Below, piece by piece: positions 6,415 through 14,086 of a DNA stretch of 16,961 nucleotides. Below the pieces are notes generated by a model, which did not search any database, was not told the DNA's origin, and worked only from the letters and a program-made list of their open reading frames with translations. A program made the position numbers and the translations under genes. Every line of letters begins with the position of its first letter. Positions within the stretch are counted from its first letter, which is position 1. Source of the DNA: an uncultured Clostridia bacterium (lineage in GTDB: Bacteria > Bacillota > Clostridia > Christensenellales > Borkfalkiaceae); contig CALVLO010000011.1 of assembly GCA_944338265.1 (NCBI GenBank), positions 1 through 16,961 of the forward strand, written 5' to 3'.

Positions 6415-7376
6415 GGATTTGTATTTACGGCGCGGGCGCGATGGGTACGTCGCTCGGCGTTTTGTTGGACGAAATGTCCCTTGAATTTGTTACACACAAC
6501 GCGGCGCATGCAGAAGCTTTGAACCGCGAAGGCGCAATCGTCGAAGGGGCGGTCAGCAGGCGCGCAAAGGTGCGCGCCAAACTCCCTTCCGAGATGACAG
6601 GGCAGTACGATCTCGTCATTCTCGCCGTCAAACAGCGCGAAAACCATGCCGCAACGCATTTTTTGAAGCCTTTTTTGAAGGAGGACGGCGCCATCGTCAC
6701 CGTGCAGAACGGGCTTCCGGAGGAGGAGATCGCCAAGGTGTTCGGCGCGGACCGCGTCTATGGCTGTACGCTCTCGTGGGGTGCGGAGATCCTCCGCCCC
6801 GGCGTGGTGCGCGTGACGAGCGCAACGGGCTTTCAGCTCGCGCTCGGCGCCTACGGAAGGGGGACGCGGCTCGAAGAGCTCGCGCCCATCTTTGCGCATG
6901 CGGGCACGCTCACGCTCGGCGATCTTACCGAACTTCGCTTTGCGAAACTTGCGGTGAACGCATCCTTTTCCACGCTCTCCGCGCTCTCAGGATGCACCTT
7001 TTACGAGCTCGCCAAGCGCGACAGGGCGCTCTCGTTGGCGCTCATCCGCGAGGTGATCGCCGTCGCAAAGGCTTACGGGTGCAAAAAACTCCCCATCAAT
7101 GGGCACGATCTTGTTAAGGTCTTTGGCGGTCGGTTTGCAAAATTGTTGCTGCCCGCCGCGATGAAGGCGTACCGCGAGACGCACTCGGGCATGCTGCGCG
7201 ATATTCAGGCGGGCAAGCGGTGCGATGTGGACTTTGTTGCGGGCGCCGCCGTGCGGGCGGGGAAGAAAGCCGGCGTTGCGACGCCGCTTTTGGAGCGCGC
7301 CGTCGCGCTCGTTCACGATGTGGAAAACGGGCTTGCGGAGATCGCGCCCGAAACGCTTCGGCTGCTTGCCGAATAG
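6411..7376 (+). CDS. Ketopantoate reductase family protein (PanE/ApbA)
   Basis: The 321-residue protein has an N-terminal Rossmann domain with GAGAMG (7-12), the NADPH-contacting LAVKQ (71-75) and QNGLPEE (99-105). The C-terminal helical domain has the catalytic lysine pattern RFAKLAVNASFSTLSALSG (Lys179, Asn183) and SGMLRDIQAGKRCDVDFVAGA, equivalent to the family's SMLQD...G...E(I)D motif. PanE reduces 2-dehydropantoate to pantoate for coenzyme A synthesis. Paralogues of unknown substrate are common and no other pan genes are nearby, so the exact reaction is open. Its ATG overlaps the aroK stop codon, giving translational coupling. It is followed after 9 bp by gltX. Confidence 0.85.
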   Translation: MRICIYGAGAMGTSLGVLLDEMSLEFVTHNAAHAEALNREGAIVEGAVSRRAKVRAKLPSEMTGQYDLVILAVKQRENHAATHFLKPFLKEDGAIVTVQNGLPEEEIAKVFGADRVYGCTLSWGAEILRPGVVRVTSATGFQLALGAYGRGTRLEELAPIFAHAGTLTLGDLTELRFAKLAVNASFSTLSALSGCTFYELAKRDRALSLALIREVIAVAKAYGCKKLPINGHDLVKVFGGRFAKLLLPAAMKAYRETHSGMLRDIQAGKRCDVDFVAGAAVRAGKKAGVATPLLERAVALVHDVENGLAEIAPETLRLLAE

Positions 7377-7385
7377 AGGAAGAGT

Positions 7386-9026
7386 ATGGACTTGAATTTA
7401 CTTGCAGAACGCCTCATCCCCGGGGAGTATCCCTCCCTCGAAACGTTTGAAAAACGCTACCCGCTGCGGGATTTGCCCGTGGGCGCACAAGTGACGCGCC
7501 TTGCGCCGTCGCCTACGGGGTTCATTCACCTCGGCAATTTGTTCGTTGCCATCGCCAACGAGCGCATCGCGCATCAGAGCGGCGGAAAGCTGTATCTGCG
7601 GATCGAAGATACCGACTTAAAGCGCAAGGTGGAAGGCGCCGTGGAGGCGGTGATCGCCGCACTCAAATACTTTGATATCCGCTTCGATGAAGGGGCGGAG
7701 ATCGGCGGCGACGAGACATATGCGCCGTGGTATCAGCGGCAGCGCGCCGAGATCTACCGCGCCTATGCCAAAGATCTGATCAGAAGGGGGCGCGCCTATC
7801 CATGCTTTTGCACGGAGGAGGAGCTTTCCGCCCTCCGCGATGAGCAGATGAAGCAAAAGCAGGTCACGGGCTATTACGGCGCATACGCCAAGTGCCGCGA
7901 TCTCTCCGAACAGGAGATCTTCGCCGCGCTCGATGCGGGCAAGCCGTTCGTCATCCGCCTGCGCTCGATGGGGGATGCCTCCCGCAAGCACACCTTCCGC
8001 GACGAGATCAAGGGGGAGGTCACCGTGCCCGAGAACGATCAGGACGTCGTCATCTTAAAATCGGACGGCATCCCGACCTATCACTTCGCGCACGCCGTCG
8101 ACGATCATCTCATGCGCACCACGCTCGTCATCCGCGGCGAGGAGTGGCTCGCATCGCTTCCTATCCACCTGGAGCTCTTTGACGTGCTTGGCTTCCCCCG
8201 CCCCAAATACGGGCACAACTGCTCGCTCATGAAGATGGACGGCGGCTCCAAGCGCAAACTCTCCAAGCGCAAGGACCCCGAGCTCTCGCTCTCCTTCTAT
8301 CGGCAGGAGGGCTACCATCCCTACGCCGTCAAGGTGTATATGCTGACCTTGCTCAATTCCGATTTTGAGGAATGGCACAGGAAGTTCCCCGAAAAGAAGC
8401 CGGAGGAGTTCCCGTTCCGCCTCTCCAAGATGAGCAAGAGCGGCGCGTTGTTCGACCTCGATAAGCTCAACGATATTTCCAAAGAGGAGCTCTCCGCGCG
8501 CTCTCCCGAGGAGATGCTCGCCTTTTTGAAGGAGTGGGCGTTTGCCTTCGGGGCGCAAAAGGAGCAGGCGTATTTTGCGGACGAGGCGTATCTTTTACAG
8601 GTGCTCTCCCTCTGTATGGGGGTGGGCGGCAAAAAGCGCCGCAAGGACTTTGTGACCGCCAAACAGGCGCTTGCCGAGATCGGCTACTTCTTCGGCGGGT
8701 ATGTGCAAAAGGATGCCTACCGCGTCGATAACGCCGTGCGGGACGCAGTTTTAGATGGTTTTTTGGCGACCTATTCCGCCGCGGACGATTCGCAGACGTG
8801 GTTTTCCAAGGTGAAGGCGGTTGCCGCCTCTTTGGGGTTTGCCGCCGAGATGCGCGACTACAAAGCCGACCCTTCGGCGTACAAGGGGAGCGTTGCCGAC
8901 GTTGCCGAAGTGCTGCGCATTGCAGTGACGGGCAGGGCAAACTCGCCCGATCTCTGGTCGATCATGCACATCTTCGGCGAAGAGAGAACGCGCGCCCGCA
9001 TTGCGGAAGCGCGCAACAGGAGGTGA
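7386..9026 (+). CDS. gltX: Glutamate--tRNA ligase
   Basis: The 546-residue class I synthetase charges tRNA-Glu with glutamate in the cytoplasm. Visible signatures are the HIGH motif as HLGN (48-51) in PSPTGFIHLGN, RIEDTD (72-77), and the KMSKS loop as KLSKR (291-295). CFC (140-142) with a later Cys170 may form the zinc site seen in many bacterial GluRS. The protein is longer than the 470-residue E. coli enzyme; the extra length is mainly in the C-terminal anticodon-binding half and is not obviously a fusion. The ATG is preceded by AGGAAGAG. Its last codons and stop supply the AGGAGGTGA ribosome binding site of thyA. Confidence 0.95.
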   Translation: MDLNLLAERLIPGEYPSLETFEKRYPLRDLPVGAQVTRLAPSPTGFIHLGNLFVAIANERIAHQSGGKLYLRIEDTDLKRKVEGAVEAVIAALKYFDIRFDEGAEIGGDETYAPWYQRQRAEIYRAYAKDLIRRGRAYPCFCTEEELSALRDEQMKQKQVTGYYGAYAKCRDLSEQEIFAALDAGKPFVIRLRSMGDASRKHTFRDEIKGEVTVPENDQDVVILKSDGIPTYHFAHAVDDHLMRTTLVIRGEEWLASLPIHLELFDVLGFPRPKYGHNCSLMKMDGGSKRKLSKRKDPELSLSFYRQEGYHPYAVKVYMLTLLNSDFEEWHRKFPEKKPEEFPFRLSKMSKSGALFDLDKLNDISKEELSARSPEEMLAFLKEWAFAFGAQKEQAYFADEAYLLQVLSLCMGVGGKKRRKDFVTAKQALAEIGYFFGGYVQKDAYRVDNAVRDAVLDGFLATYSAADDSQTWFSKVKAVAASLGFAAEMRDYKADPSAYKGSVADVAEVLRIAVTGRANSPDLWSIMHIFGEERTRARIAEARNRR

Positions 9027-9030
9027 TACC

Positions 9031-9861
9031 GTGAGCAGAGCAGACGAGATCTTTATTGCAAACTGTAAAGAGATCATGCAAAACGGCGTGTGGGATACCG
9101 AGGCGCAGGTCCGCCCCCGCTGGGAGGACGGCGCGCCCGCGCACACCGTAAAAAAGTTCGGCATCGTCAACCGCTATAACTTGCAGGAGGAGTTTCCCAT
9201 CCTCACCATCCGCCGCACGGCGTTTAAGTCCTGCATCGACGAGATCTTGTGGATCTGGCAGAAAAAGAGCAACAACGTGCACGATCTCAACTCGCACATT
9301 TGGGATAGCTGGGCGGATGAGACGGGGTCCATCGGCAAGGCATACGGCTATCAGCTCGCCAAAAAGTCCGTTTATAAGGAAGGGGAGTTCGATCAGGTGG
9401 ACCGCGTGCTGTACGACCTCAAACACAATCCCGCCTCGCGGCGCATCATGACAAACCTCTATAACTTTGAAGACCTGCACGAGATGCACCTCTATCCCTG
9501 CGCCTATTCGATGACGTTCAACGTCTCGGGAGATACGCTCAACGCCATCCTCAACCAGCGCTCCAACGATATGCTTACGGCAAACAATTGGAATGTGGTG
9601 CAGTATGCGGTGCTCCTCATCATGATCGCGCAGGTGAGCGGGCTCAAGGCGGGCGAGCTCGTGCACGTTATTGCCGACGCCCATCTCTACGACAGGCACC
9701 TGCCCATCGTCGAAGAGATCTTAAAAAATCCCGTAAAGCCCGCGCCCAAGCTGATCGTGGATGAGAGCATCAAAAACTTTTACGACTTTACGGTGGATAG
9801 CTTCCGCCTCGAAGATTATCAGTTTACGCCGCTTGCGGCGAAGATCCCGGTGGCGGTATGA
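9031..9861 (+). CDS. thyA: Thymidylate synthase ThyA
   Basis: The 276-residue enzyme methylates dUMP to dTMP using methylene-tetrahydrofolate, producing dihydrofolate. The catalytic Cys157 lies in LYPCAYSMTF, followed by the phosphate-binding LNQRSNDM and the dUMP-contacting Asn in NNWNVVQYAVLL. An extended N-terminal half (IVNRYNLQEEFPILTIRRTAFKSCIDEILWIW) fits ThyA and not flavin-dependent ThyX. I choose GTG at 9031, 5 nt after a perfect AGGAGGTG, over the TTG at 9001 inside gltX. It overlaps folA by 4 bp; DHFR recycles the dihydrofolate made here, so the pair is functionally linked. Confidence 0.96.
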   Translation: MSRADEIFIANCKEIMQNGVWDTEAQVRPRWEDGAPAHTVKKFGIVNRYNLQEEFPILTIRRTAFKSCIDEILWIWQKKSNNVHDLNSHIWDSWADETGSIGKAYGYQLAKKSVYKEGEFDQVDRVLYDLKHNPASRRIMTNLYNFEDLHEMHLYPCAYSMTFNVSGDTLNAILNQRSNDMLTANNWNVVQYAVLLIMIAQVSGLKAGELVHVIADAHLYDRHLPIVEEILKNPVKPAPKLIVDESIKNFYDFTVDSFRLEDYQFTPLAAKIPVAV

Positions 9862-10355
9862 GGGCGATCTTTCATGCAGACAGGGAGTGGGGCATCGGGC
9901 GCGGCAACGGGCTCATGTTCTCCATCCCGCAGGATATGAAGTTTTTCCGCGAGACGACGAAGGGCAAGGTCGTTGTGATGGGGTTGAATACGCTGCTCTC
10001 CTTCCCCGGGGGCAAGCCGCTCAAAAACCGCACGAACATCGTGCTCTGCCCCGACGATGTGGAGGAGGACGTCATCGTCGTCCATTCCCCCGAAGAGCTC
10101 TTCCGCGAGGTAAAAAAGTACCCCGCGGACGACGTGTTCGTCATCGGCGGGGCGAGCGTGTACCGCCTGCTCATTCCCTATTGTACCGAGGTGCTCGTCA
10201 CCCGCGTGGACGCCGTGGGCGGGGCGGATACCTTTGTGCCCGATCTCGATGCGGACGAAAACTTTGTGCTTGCCGCCGAGAGCGCGCCCGTGGAAGATAA
10301 CGGCTATACGCTCACCTTCCGCACTTATCGCAATTTGGCGCCGAAAGCCTACTGA
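9858..10355 (+). CDS. folA: Dihydrofolate reductase
   Basis: The 165-residue enzyme reduces dihydrofolate to tetrahydrofolate with NADPH. Recognisable parts are WGIGRGNGLMFSIPQDMKFF with the catalytic acid Asp26, the NADPH loop VVVMGLNTLLSFPGGKPLKNR, VIGGASVYRLLIP, and a C-terminal TFVPDL. The family's usual Trp or Leu next to the acid is replaced by Ser-Ile-Pro, an acceptable variation. The ATG overlaps the thyA stop (ATGA), so translation is coupled. It is the last gene of the aroK operon and is followed within 2 bp by a terminator. Confidence 0.94.
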   Translation: MRAIFHADREWGIGRGNGLMFSIPQDMKFFRETTKGKVVVMGLNTLLSFPGGKPLKNRTNIVLCPDDVEEDVIVVHSPEELFREVKKYPADDVFVIGGASVYRLLIPYCTEVLVTRVDAVGGADTFVPDLDADENFVLAAESAPVEDNGYTLTFRTYRNLAPKAY

Positions 10356-10357
10356 AT

Positions 10358-10380
10358 TTGCCCTTCGGGGCAATTTTTTT
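10358..10380 (+). terminator. UUCG-loop terminator of the aroK-folA operon
   Basis: TTGCCC (10358-10363), loop TTCG and GGGCAA (10368-10373) form a 6-bp stem with an especially stable tetraloop, followed by seven T. It starts 2 bp after the folA stop codon. Confidence 0.9.
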
Positions 10381-10402
10381 CGCGCGAAAGGGCGTTTTTT
10401 TC

Positions 10403-10431
10403 TTGCCTATCTCGCCGAAATGTATTACAAT
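10403..10431 (+). promoter_or_regulatory. Sigma-A promoter of typA
   Basis: TTGCCT (10403-10408), a 17-bp spacer and TACAAT (10426-10431) match the consensus well. The predicted start is near 10438, giving an 18-nt leader that contains the AGAGG ribosome binding site of typA. Confidence 0.75.
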
Positions 10432-10455
10432 ACCACTTTGGAAAAAGAGGTTTCT

Positions 10456-12282
10456 ATGGTAAGAGAAGATTTAAGAAATATTGCGATCATTGCGCACGTC
10501 GATCACGGGAAGACGACCTTGGTCGATCAGATGCTCAAACAGGGCGGCACGTTCCGCGAAAATCAGGTTGTGGAAGAGCGCGTGATGGACTCGGGCACCC
10601 TTGAACGGGAGCGCGGCATCACCATTTTGGCAAAGAATACGTCCATCCACTATAAGGGAGTGAAGATCAATATCGTCGATACCCCGGGGCATGCCGACTT
10701 TTCCGGTGAGGTGGAGCGCGTTTTGAAGATGGTCTCGGGCGTGCTCATCTTGGTGGATGCGGCGGAGGGTCCCATGCCGCAGACGCGGTTTGTCACGCAG
10801 AAGGCGCTCGAGATGGGCTTAAAGCTCGTGATCGTCGTCAACAAAGTCGACCGTCCCGATGCGCGCGTGAAGGAGGTCATCGACGAAGTTTTGGAACTTT
10901 TGATGGATCTCGATGCCTCCGACGATCAGCTCGAGAGCCCGTTCGTGTTCTGTTCGGGGCGGGACGGCACTTCTTCGCTCGATCCCGACGAAAAGGGGAG
11001 CGATCTCGTGCCGCTCTTCGATACCATCCTTTCGCACTTTCCGCCCCTCGAAATGGACGAGACGGGGGCACTGCAGCTCCTCGTTTCCTCCATCGATTAT
11101 AACGACTATGTCGGGCGCATCGGCATCGGGCGGGTGGAGCGCGGCGTTGCGAAACCCAATGCCGACGTCGTCGTGTGCAACTACAATCACCCCGAAGTTT
11201 CGCTGCGCGGGAAGATCGTCAATCTCTACGAGATTGAAGGGCTCAACCGCGTTGCCTGCGAGAGCGCCAAGGCGGGCGATATCGTCTGCTTCTCGGGGCT
11301 TGAAAAGATCAATATCGGCGATACCGTTTGCGCCGCCGACTGCCGCGAGCCCGTCGCCTTCGTTAAGATCTCCGATCCGACGGTGGAGATGATCTTCTCC
11401 GTCAACGATTCTCCCTTTGCGGGGAAGGAGGGGAAATTTGTCACCACGCGGCATTTGCGCGACAGGCTTTACCGCGAACTGCTGCGCGACGTCTCCCTGC
11501 GTGTGGAGGATACAGACTCGGCAGATGCCTTCCGCGTGAGCGGGCGGGGCGAGATGCACCTCTCCATCCTCATCGAGACGATGCGCCGCGAAGGGTACGA
11601 ATTTCAGGTGAGCGCGCCCAAGGTGCTCTACCATGAGGTGGACGGCGAAAAGTACGAGCCTGTGGAGCGGCTTATCGTGGACGTGCCCGAAGATAACACG
11701 GGACCCATCTTCCAGAGTATGGGCGAGCGCAAGGGCGAACTTCTGCACATGCACGCGATGGGCTCCCGCATGCGCCTTGAATTTTTGGTGCCTGCCCGCG
11801 GGCTCTTCGGCTACAAGAGCGAATTTTTGACGGATACCAAGGGCGAAGGGGTGATGAGCTCCGTCTTCTTTGAGTACCAGCCCTATAAGGGCGAGATCAG
11901 CCGCCGCAGCACGGGTTCGCTCGTCGCGTTCGAGACGGGCGAGGCGGTCACTTACGGGCTCTTCAACGCGCAGGGGAGGGGAACGCTCTTCATTACGCCC
12001 GGCACGCCCGTCTATGAAGGGATGGTCGTCGGATGCTCACCCAAGGATGAGGATATCAACGTCAACGTCTGCAAGACGAAGCACCTTACGAATACGCGGT
12101 CCTCTTCTTCGGATGATGCGCTCCGCCTCATCCCGCCCAAAAAGCTCAGCCTCGAGGAGTCGCTCGAATATATCGGCGACGACGAGCTTTTGGAAGTGAC
12201 GCCCCTCAATGTGCGCATCCGCAAGCGCATTTTGGATAGCGAATTGCGTGCCAAAGCCCGTGCAAAAGCAAAATTACAGTAG
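10456..12282 (+). CDS. typA: Translational GTPase TypA/BipA
   Basis: The 608-residue protein is a full-length TypA (BipA), a ribosome-binding GTPase related to EF-G and needed for 50S assembly and growth under stress or cold. The G domain shows AHVDHGKTT (13-21), RERGIT (51-56), DTPGH (75-79) and NKVD (129-132). It continues with an EF-Tu-like domain 2, EF-G-like domains III and V (SGRGEMHLSILIETMRREGYEF, SPKVLYHEV-like) and the TypA-specific C-terminal domain ending in a basic tail. The ATG follows AGAGG by 5 nt. An upstream in-frame extension to 10234 overlaps folA and the terminator and is rejected. It is a single-gene unit with its own promoter and terminator. Confidence 0.96.
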   Translation: MVREDLRNIAIIAHVDHGKTTLVDQMLKQGGTFRENQVVEERVMDSGTLERERGITILAKNTSIHYKGVKINIVDTPGHADFSGEVERVLKMVSGVLILVDAAEGPMPQTRFVTQKALEMGLKLVIVVNKVDRPDARVKEVIDEVLELLMDLDASDDQLESPFVFCSGRDGTSSLDPDEKGSDLVPLFDTILSHFPPLEMDETGALQLLVSSIDYNDYVGRIGIGRVERGVAKPNADVVVCNYNHPEVSLRGKIVNLYEIEGLNRVACESAKAGDIVCFSGLEKINIGDTVCAADCREPVAFVKISDPTVEMIFSVNDSPFAGKEGKFVTTRHLRDRLYRELLRDVSLRVEDTDSADAFRVSGRGEMHLSILIETMRREGYEFQVSAPKVLYHEVDGEKYEPVERLIVDVPEDNTGPIFQSMGERKGELLHMHAMGSRMRLEFLVPARGLFGYKSEFLTDTKGEGVMSSVFFEYQPYKGEISRRSTGSLVAFETGEAVTYGLFNAQGRGTLFITPGTPVYEGMVVGCSPKDEDINVNVCKTKHLTNTRSSSSDDALRLIPPKKLSLEESLEYIGDDELLEVTPLNVRIRKRILDSELRAKARAKAKLQ

Positions 12283-12291
12283 TTTGCATGG

Positions 12292-12310
12292 TATTATGTC
12301 TGACATAATA
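12292..12310. promoter_or_regulatory. 19-bp near-perfect palindrome after typA
   Basis: TATTATGTC-T-GACATAATA has 9-bp perfect arms around one base, beginning 9 bp after the typA stop and ending just before the typA terminator. The symmetry and AT-rich flanks resemble a dimeric repressor operator. It overlaps a weak promoter-like TTGCAT...TAATAT. It could equally be an RNA hairpin stabilising the typA 3' end. Confidence 0.35.
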
Positions 12311-12316
12311 TACATT

Positions 12317-12341
12317 CCCGCCCGCTGTGGCGGGATTTTTT
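12317..12341 (+). terminator. Terminator of typA
   Basis: CCCGCC (12317-12322), loop CGCTGT and GGCGGG (12329-12334) form a 6-bp GC stem followed by ATTTTTT. It lies 35 bp after the typA stop. Confidence 0.82.
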
Positions 12342-12361
12342 GCGCCCTTGCGGCATAGAGT
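12333..12361 (+). promoter_or_regulatory. Possible sigma-E-type sporulation promoter of yabP
   Basis: GGATTTT (12333-12339), a 14-bp spacer and CATAGAGT (12354-12361) resemble, imperfectly, the sigma-E consensus (-35 with ATATT, -10 CATACAAT). The predicted start near 12368 would leave a leader of about 20 nt with AGGA before the ATG at 12388. No sigma-A promoter is seen for yabP, and yabP/yabQ are sigma-E genes in Bacillus. The match is weak. Confidence 0.22.
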
Positions 12362-12387
12362 ATAGCATGCAGACGGATAGGAACAGC

Positions 12388-12621
12388 ATGCTCACTTTGG
12401 AAAATCAGGCAAAGCTCACCTTCACGGGCGTGGAGAAGGTGGAGGCGTTCTCCGACCGCGCCATCCGCCTTATCGTGAGCGGAAAACATGTCCGCATCGA
12501 GGGGAGCAAGCTCAAAGTGCTTGTCTTTTCGGAGGGGAGCGGCAACTTTGCGGCGAGCGGCATTGTGGAGAGCATCCGTTTTCTTGCGGCGGGCGGAAAG
12601 GTGGGGCGGCTCTTCCGTTGA
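12388..12621 (+). CDS. yabP: Spore protein YabP
   Basis: The protein (77 residues from this start) fits the YabP/YqfC family: LTLENQAKLTFTGVEKVEAFSD, then IRLIVSGKHVRIEGSKLKVLVFSEGSGNFAASGIVESIRF. In Bacillus, yabP is expressed in the mother cell during sporulation and sits beside yabQ. The biochemical role is not known. I choose the ATG at 12388 because AGGA is 5 nt upstream; an ATG at 12367 (84 residues) lacks a good site. It overlaps the TTG start of yabQ. Its presence, with yabQ, indicates a spore former. Confidence 0.85.
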   Translation: MLTLENQAKLTFTGVEKVEAFSDRAIRLIVSGKHVRIEGSKLKVLVFSEGSGNFAASGIVESIRFLAAGGKVGRLFR

Positions 12622-12986
12622 GCGCGTTTTATATTTTCTGCATATGTGTGCTCGCGGGGATGGCGGGGGGCGCGGGGTACGGGCTTCTCTCGCTTTTGCG
12701 CGCGCCGCGCCCTCTGCGGGCGCTGCGGTGGGTGCGCTATGCGCTCGATCTTCTCTTTTGCCTTGCCTTTGCGGCGGGCTTTCTCGCGCTCGGCGTTGCG
12801 ATGGGATTTTTGCCCTTCCGCCTCTATATGGCGGGCGGTATTTTGGCGGGATTTGCGCTCTATCGGAAAAGTTTGCATAAAATCGTTGCCTTTTTCGCAA
12901 AAAAGTTGTATAATACCATCAAGAAACAAGAAAAGGAACCAAAGATATGTCCGGAAGGAAAGAGGGCATTACCGAAGAAAAGATGA
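12618..12986 (+). CDS. yabQ: Spore cortex protein YabQ-like membrane protein
   Basis: The 122-residue protein has three predicted membrane helices (about 3-27, 38-64 and 66-83) and a basic, Lys-rich C-terminal tail. The helix pattern with the central ALDLLFCLAFAAGF and LYRKSLHKIV fits YabQ, a mother-cell membrane protein required for spore cortex formation in Bacillus. It is shorter than the roughly 200-residue B. subtilis protein. It begins at TTG in TTGA, overlapping the yabP stop, so translation is probably coupled; GGTGGGG lies upstream. Its 3' end overlaps the next gene by 40 bp, and a promoter for that gene is embedded within it. The assignment rests on topology plus context. Confidence 0.75.
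   Translation: MSAFYIFCICVLAGMAGGAGYGLLSLLRAPRPLRALRWVRYALDLLFCLAFAAGFLALGVAMGFLPFRLYMAGGILAGFALYRKSLHKIVAFFAKKLYNTIKKQEKEPKICPEGKRALPKKR
12886..12914 (+). promoter_or_regulatory. Sigma-A promoter inside yabQ, for the divIC-like gene
   Basis: TTGCCT (12886-12891), a 17-bp spacer and TATAAT (12909-12914) are close to consensus, with a predicted start near 12921. The leader of about 26 nt contains AAGGA before the ATG at 12947. This would allow vegetative expression of the division, phosphatase and protease genes independent of the sporulation genes upstream. Confidence 0.75.
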
Positions 12987-13231
12987 AAAAACTTGCAGCG
13001 GGGGCGACCGTTGCGGGCGTTCTTCTCGTTGTATTTCTCGTCGTTATCCTCATTGTGCAGTTCGTGCAGATCGGCGTTGCCAATGCGCAGAGCAGGAACC
13101 TCGATCGGGAGATCGCAAAGTACGAAGAGCTCTTAAAGGAAGGGCAGGATGATCTCGCTTTTTACGAGAGCGAGCTTGGGCTTTACTACCTTGCGCTCGG
13201 GCAGGGCTGGCAGACGCCCTCTCAAAAATAA
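12947..13231 (+). CDS. divIC: DivIC/FtsB-like septum formation protein
   Basis: The 94-residue protein has a short basic cytoplasmic start, one membrane helix (about 17-42) and an extracellular coiled-coil (about 45-77, LDREIAKYEELLKEGQDDLAFYESEL), ending with LYYLALGQGW. This is the size and topology of DivIC/FtsB, which with FtsL and DivIB bridges the division ring to septal wall synthesis. The yabP-yabQ-divIC order matches Bacillus and supports the name; sequence similarity alone in such short coiled-coil proteins is weak. The ATG has AAGGA 9 nt upstream. It overlaps yabQ in another frame, and the phosphatase gene follows after 3 bp. Confidence 0.8.
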   Translation: MSGRKEGITEEKMKKLAAGATVAGVLLVVFLVVILIVQFVQIGVANAQSRNLDREIAKYEELLKEGQDDLAFYESELGLYYLALGQGWQTPSQK

Positions 13232-13234
13232 GCT

Positions 13235-14086
13235 ATGAAGTACGCAGTCATCGATATTGGCTCTAACTCCGTTCGCCTGATGCTTTGGGCGGACGGTACT
13301 TTGTATAAAAAGCTTTTTACCACCCGCCTTGCCGCCGGGATGCAGGGCGGTGTGCTCTGCGAGGAGCCGATGGCGCGCACGGCGCAAGCCGTTGCCGCGT
13401 TCTGGCGGAAGGGGACGGAAGCCGCCGGGGCGCGGCGCACCTTTGCCTTTGCGACTGCCGCCGTCCGCTCGGCGGAAAACGGCGCGGAATTTTGCGCGCG
13501 CGTCCGCTCGCTCTGCGGCGCGGAGATCGACGTCGTCTCCGGCGAGACGGAGGCGCTTCTCGGCGCGTTGGGTGCATTGGGCACGCGGGACGGCGTGATG
13601 GTGGATATCGGCGGCGCGAGCACGGAGGTGTATGTGCAGCGCGCGGGCAAAAAGCAATTTGCCGTGAGCCTCCCCGTCGGGGTGGTGCGCCTCAGGGAGG
13701 CGTGCCGCGGGCGGGAAGCGCTCGAAGCATTTGCCCGTTCTGCCGCAGTGCCTCTGCACGGGCAGGGCGCGCATCTCCCCGTGACGGCGGTGAGCGGTAC
13801 GGCGAGCGCACTTGCCTGCCTCTTCTTGCAAAAGCCGTTTGCGCAGGGGAAGATCGGCGGGACGCGCCTCTCCCGCGCGTGGGTGGAAGGGGAGGCGGCG
13901 CTGCTGTGTTCGCTCTCTTTGGAGGAGCGCCTTGCGCTTGCGGGGATGGAGCAGGCGCGTGCCGACGTGATCGACGGCGGCGCCGTTTTGCTCGCCGAGG
14001 TGATGCGCGTGCTCGGCGCGGAGGAGGTCACCTTCTCGGAAGCCGATAATTTGGAGGGATATCTGCGTTACAGGGGGCTTGTATGA
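13235..14086 (+). CDS. Ppx/GppA-family phosphatase
   Basis: The 283-residue protein belongs to the ASKHA-fold exopolyphosphatase / pppGpp phosphohydrolase family. It shows the first phosphate loop AVIDIGSNSVRLM (4-16), the SGETEALLGALGAL segment containing the catalytic-type glutamate, and the second loop VMVDIGGASTEVYV. It has only the two N-terminal subdomains; the C-terminal HD-like domain of long Ppx proteins is missing, as is usual for short Clostridia forms. Substrates may be polyphosphate or (p)ppGpp; the sequence does not decide. The ATG lies 3 bp after the divIC-like stop without a clear ribosome binding site, suggesting coupling, and its end overlaps the protease gene by ATGA. Confidence 0.87.
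   Translation: MKYAVIDIGSNSVRLMLWADGTLYKKLFTTRLAAGMQGGVLCEEPMARTAQAVAAFWRKGTEAAGARRTFAFATAAVRSAENGAEFCARVRSLCGAEIDVVSGETEALLGALGALGTRDGVMVDIGGASTEVYVQRAGKKQFAVSLPVGVVRLREACRGREALEAFARSAAVPLHGQGAHLPVTAVSGTASALACLFLQKPFAQGKIGGTRLSRAWVEGEAALLCSLSLEERLALAGMEQARADVIDGGAVLLAEVMRVLGAEEVTFSEADNLEGYLRYRGLV

Noticed and set aside
10234..10455. N-terminal extension of TypA
   Set aside because: The extra frame crosses the folA end, a terminator and the typA promoter; the ATG at 10456 has a good ribosome binding site and matches the family start.
10819..11754. 311-residue minus-strand ORF inside typA
   Set aside because: Antisense shadow of typA with no ribosome binding site or known motif.
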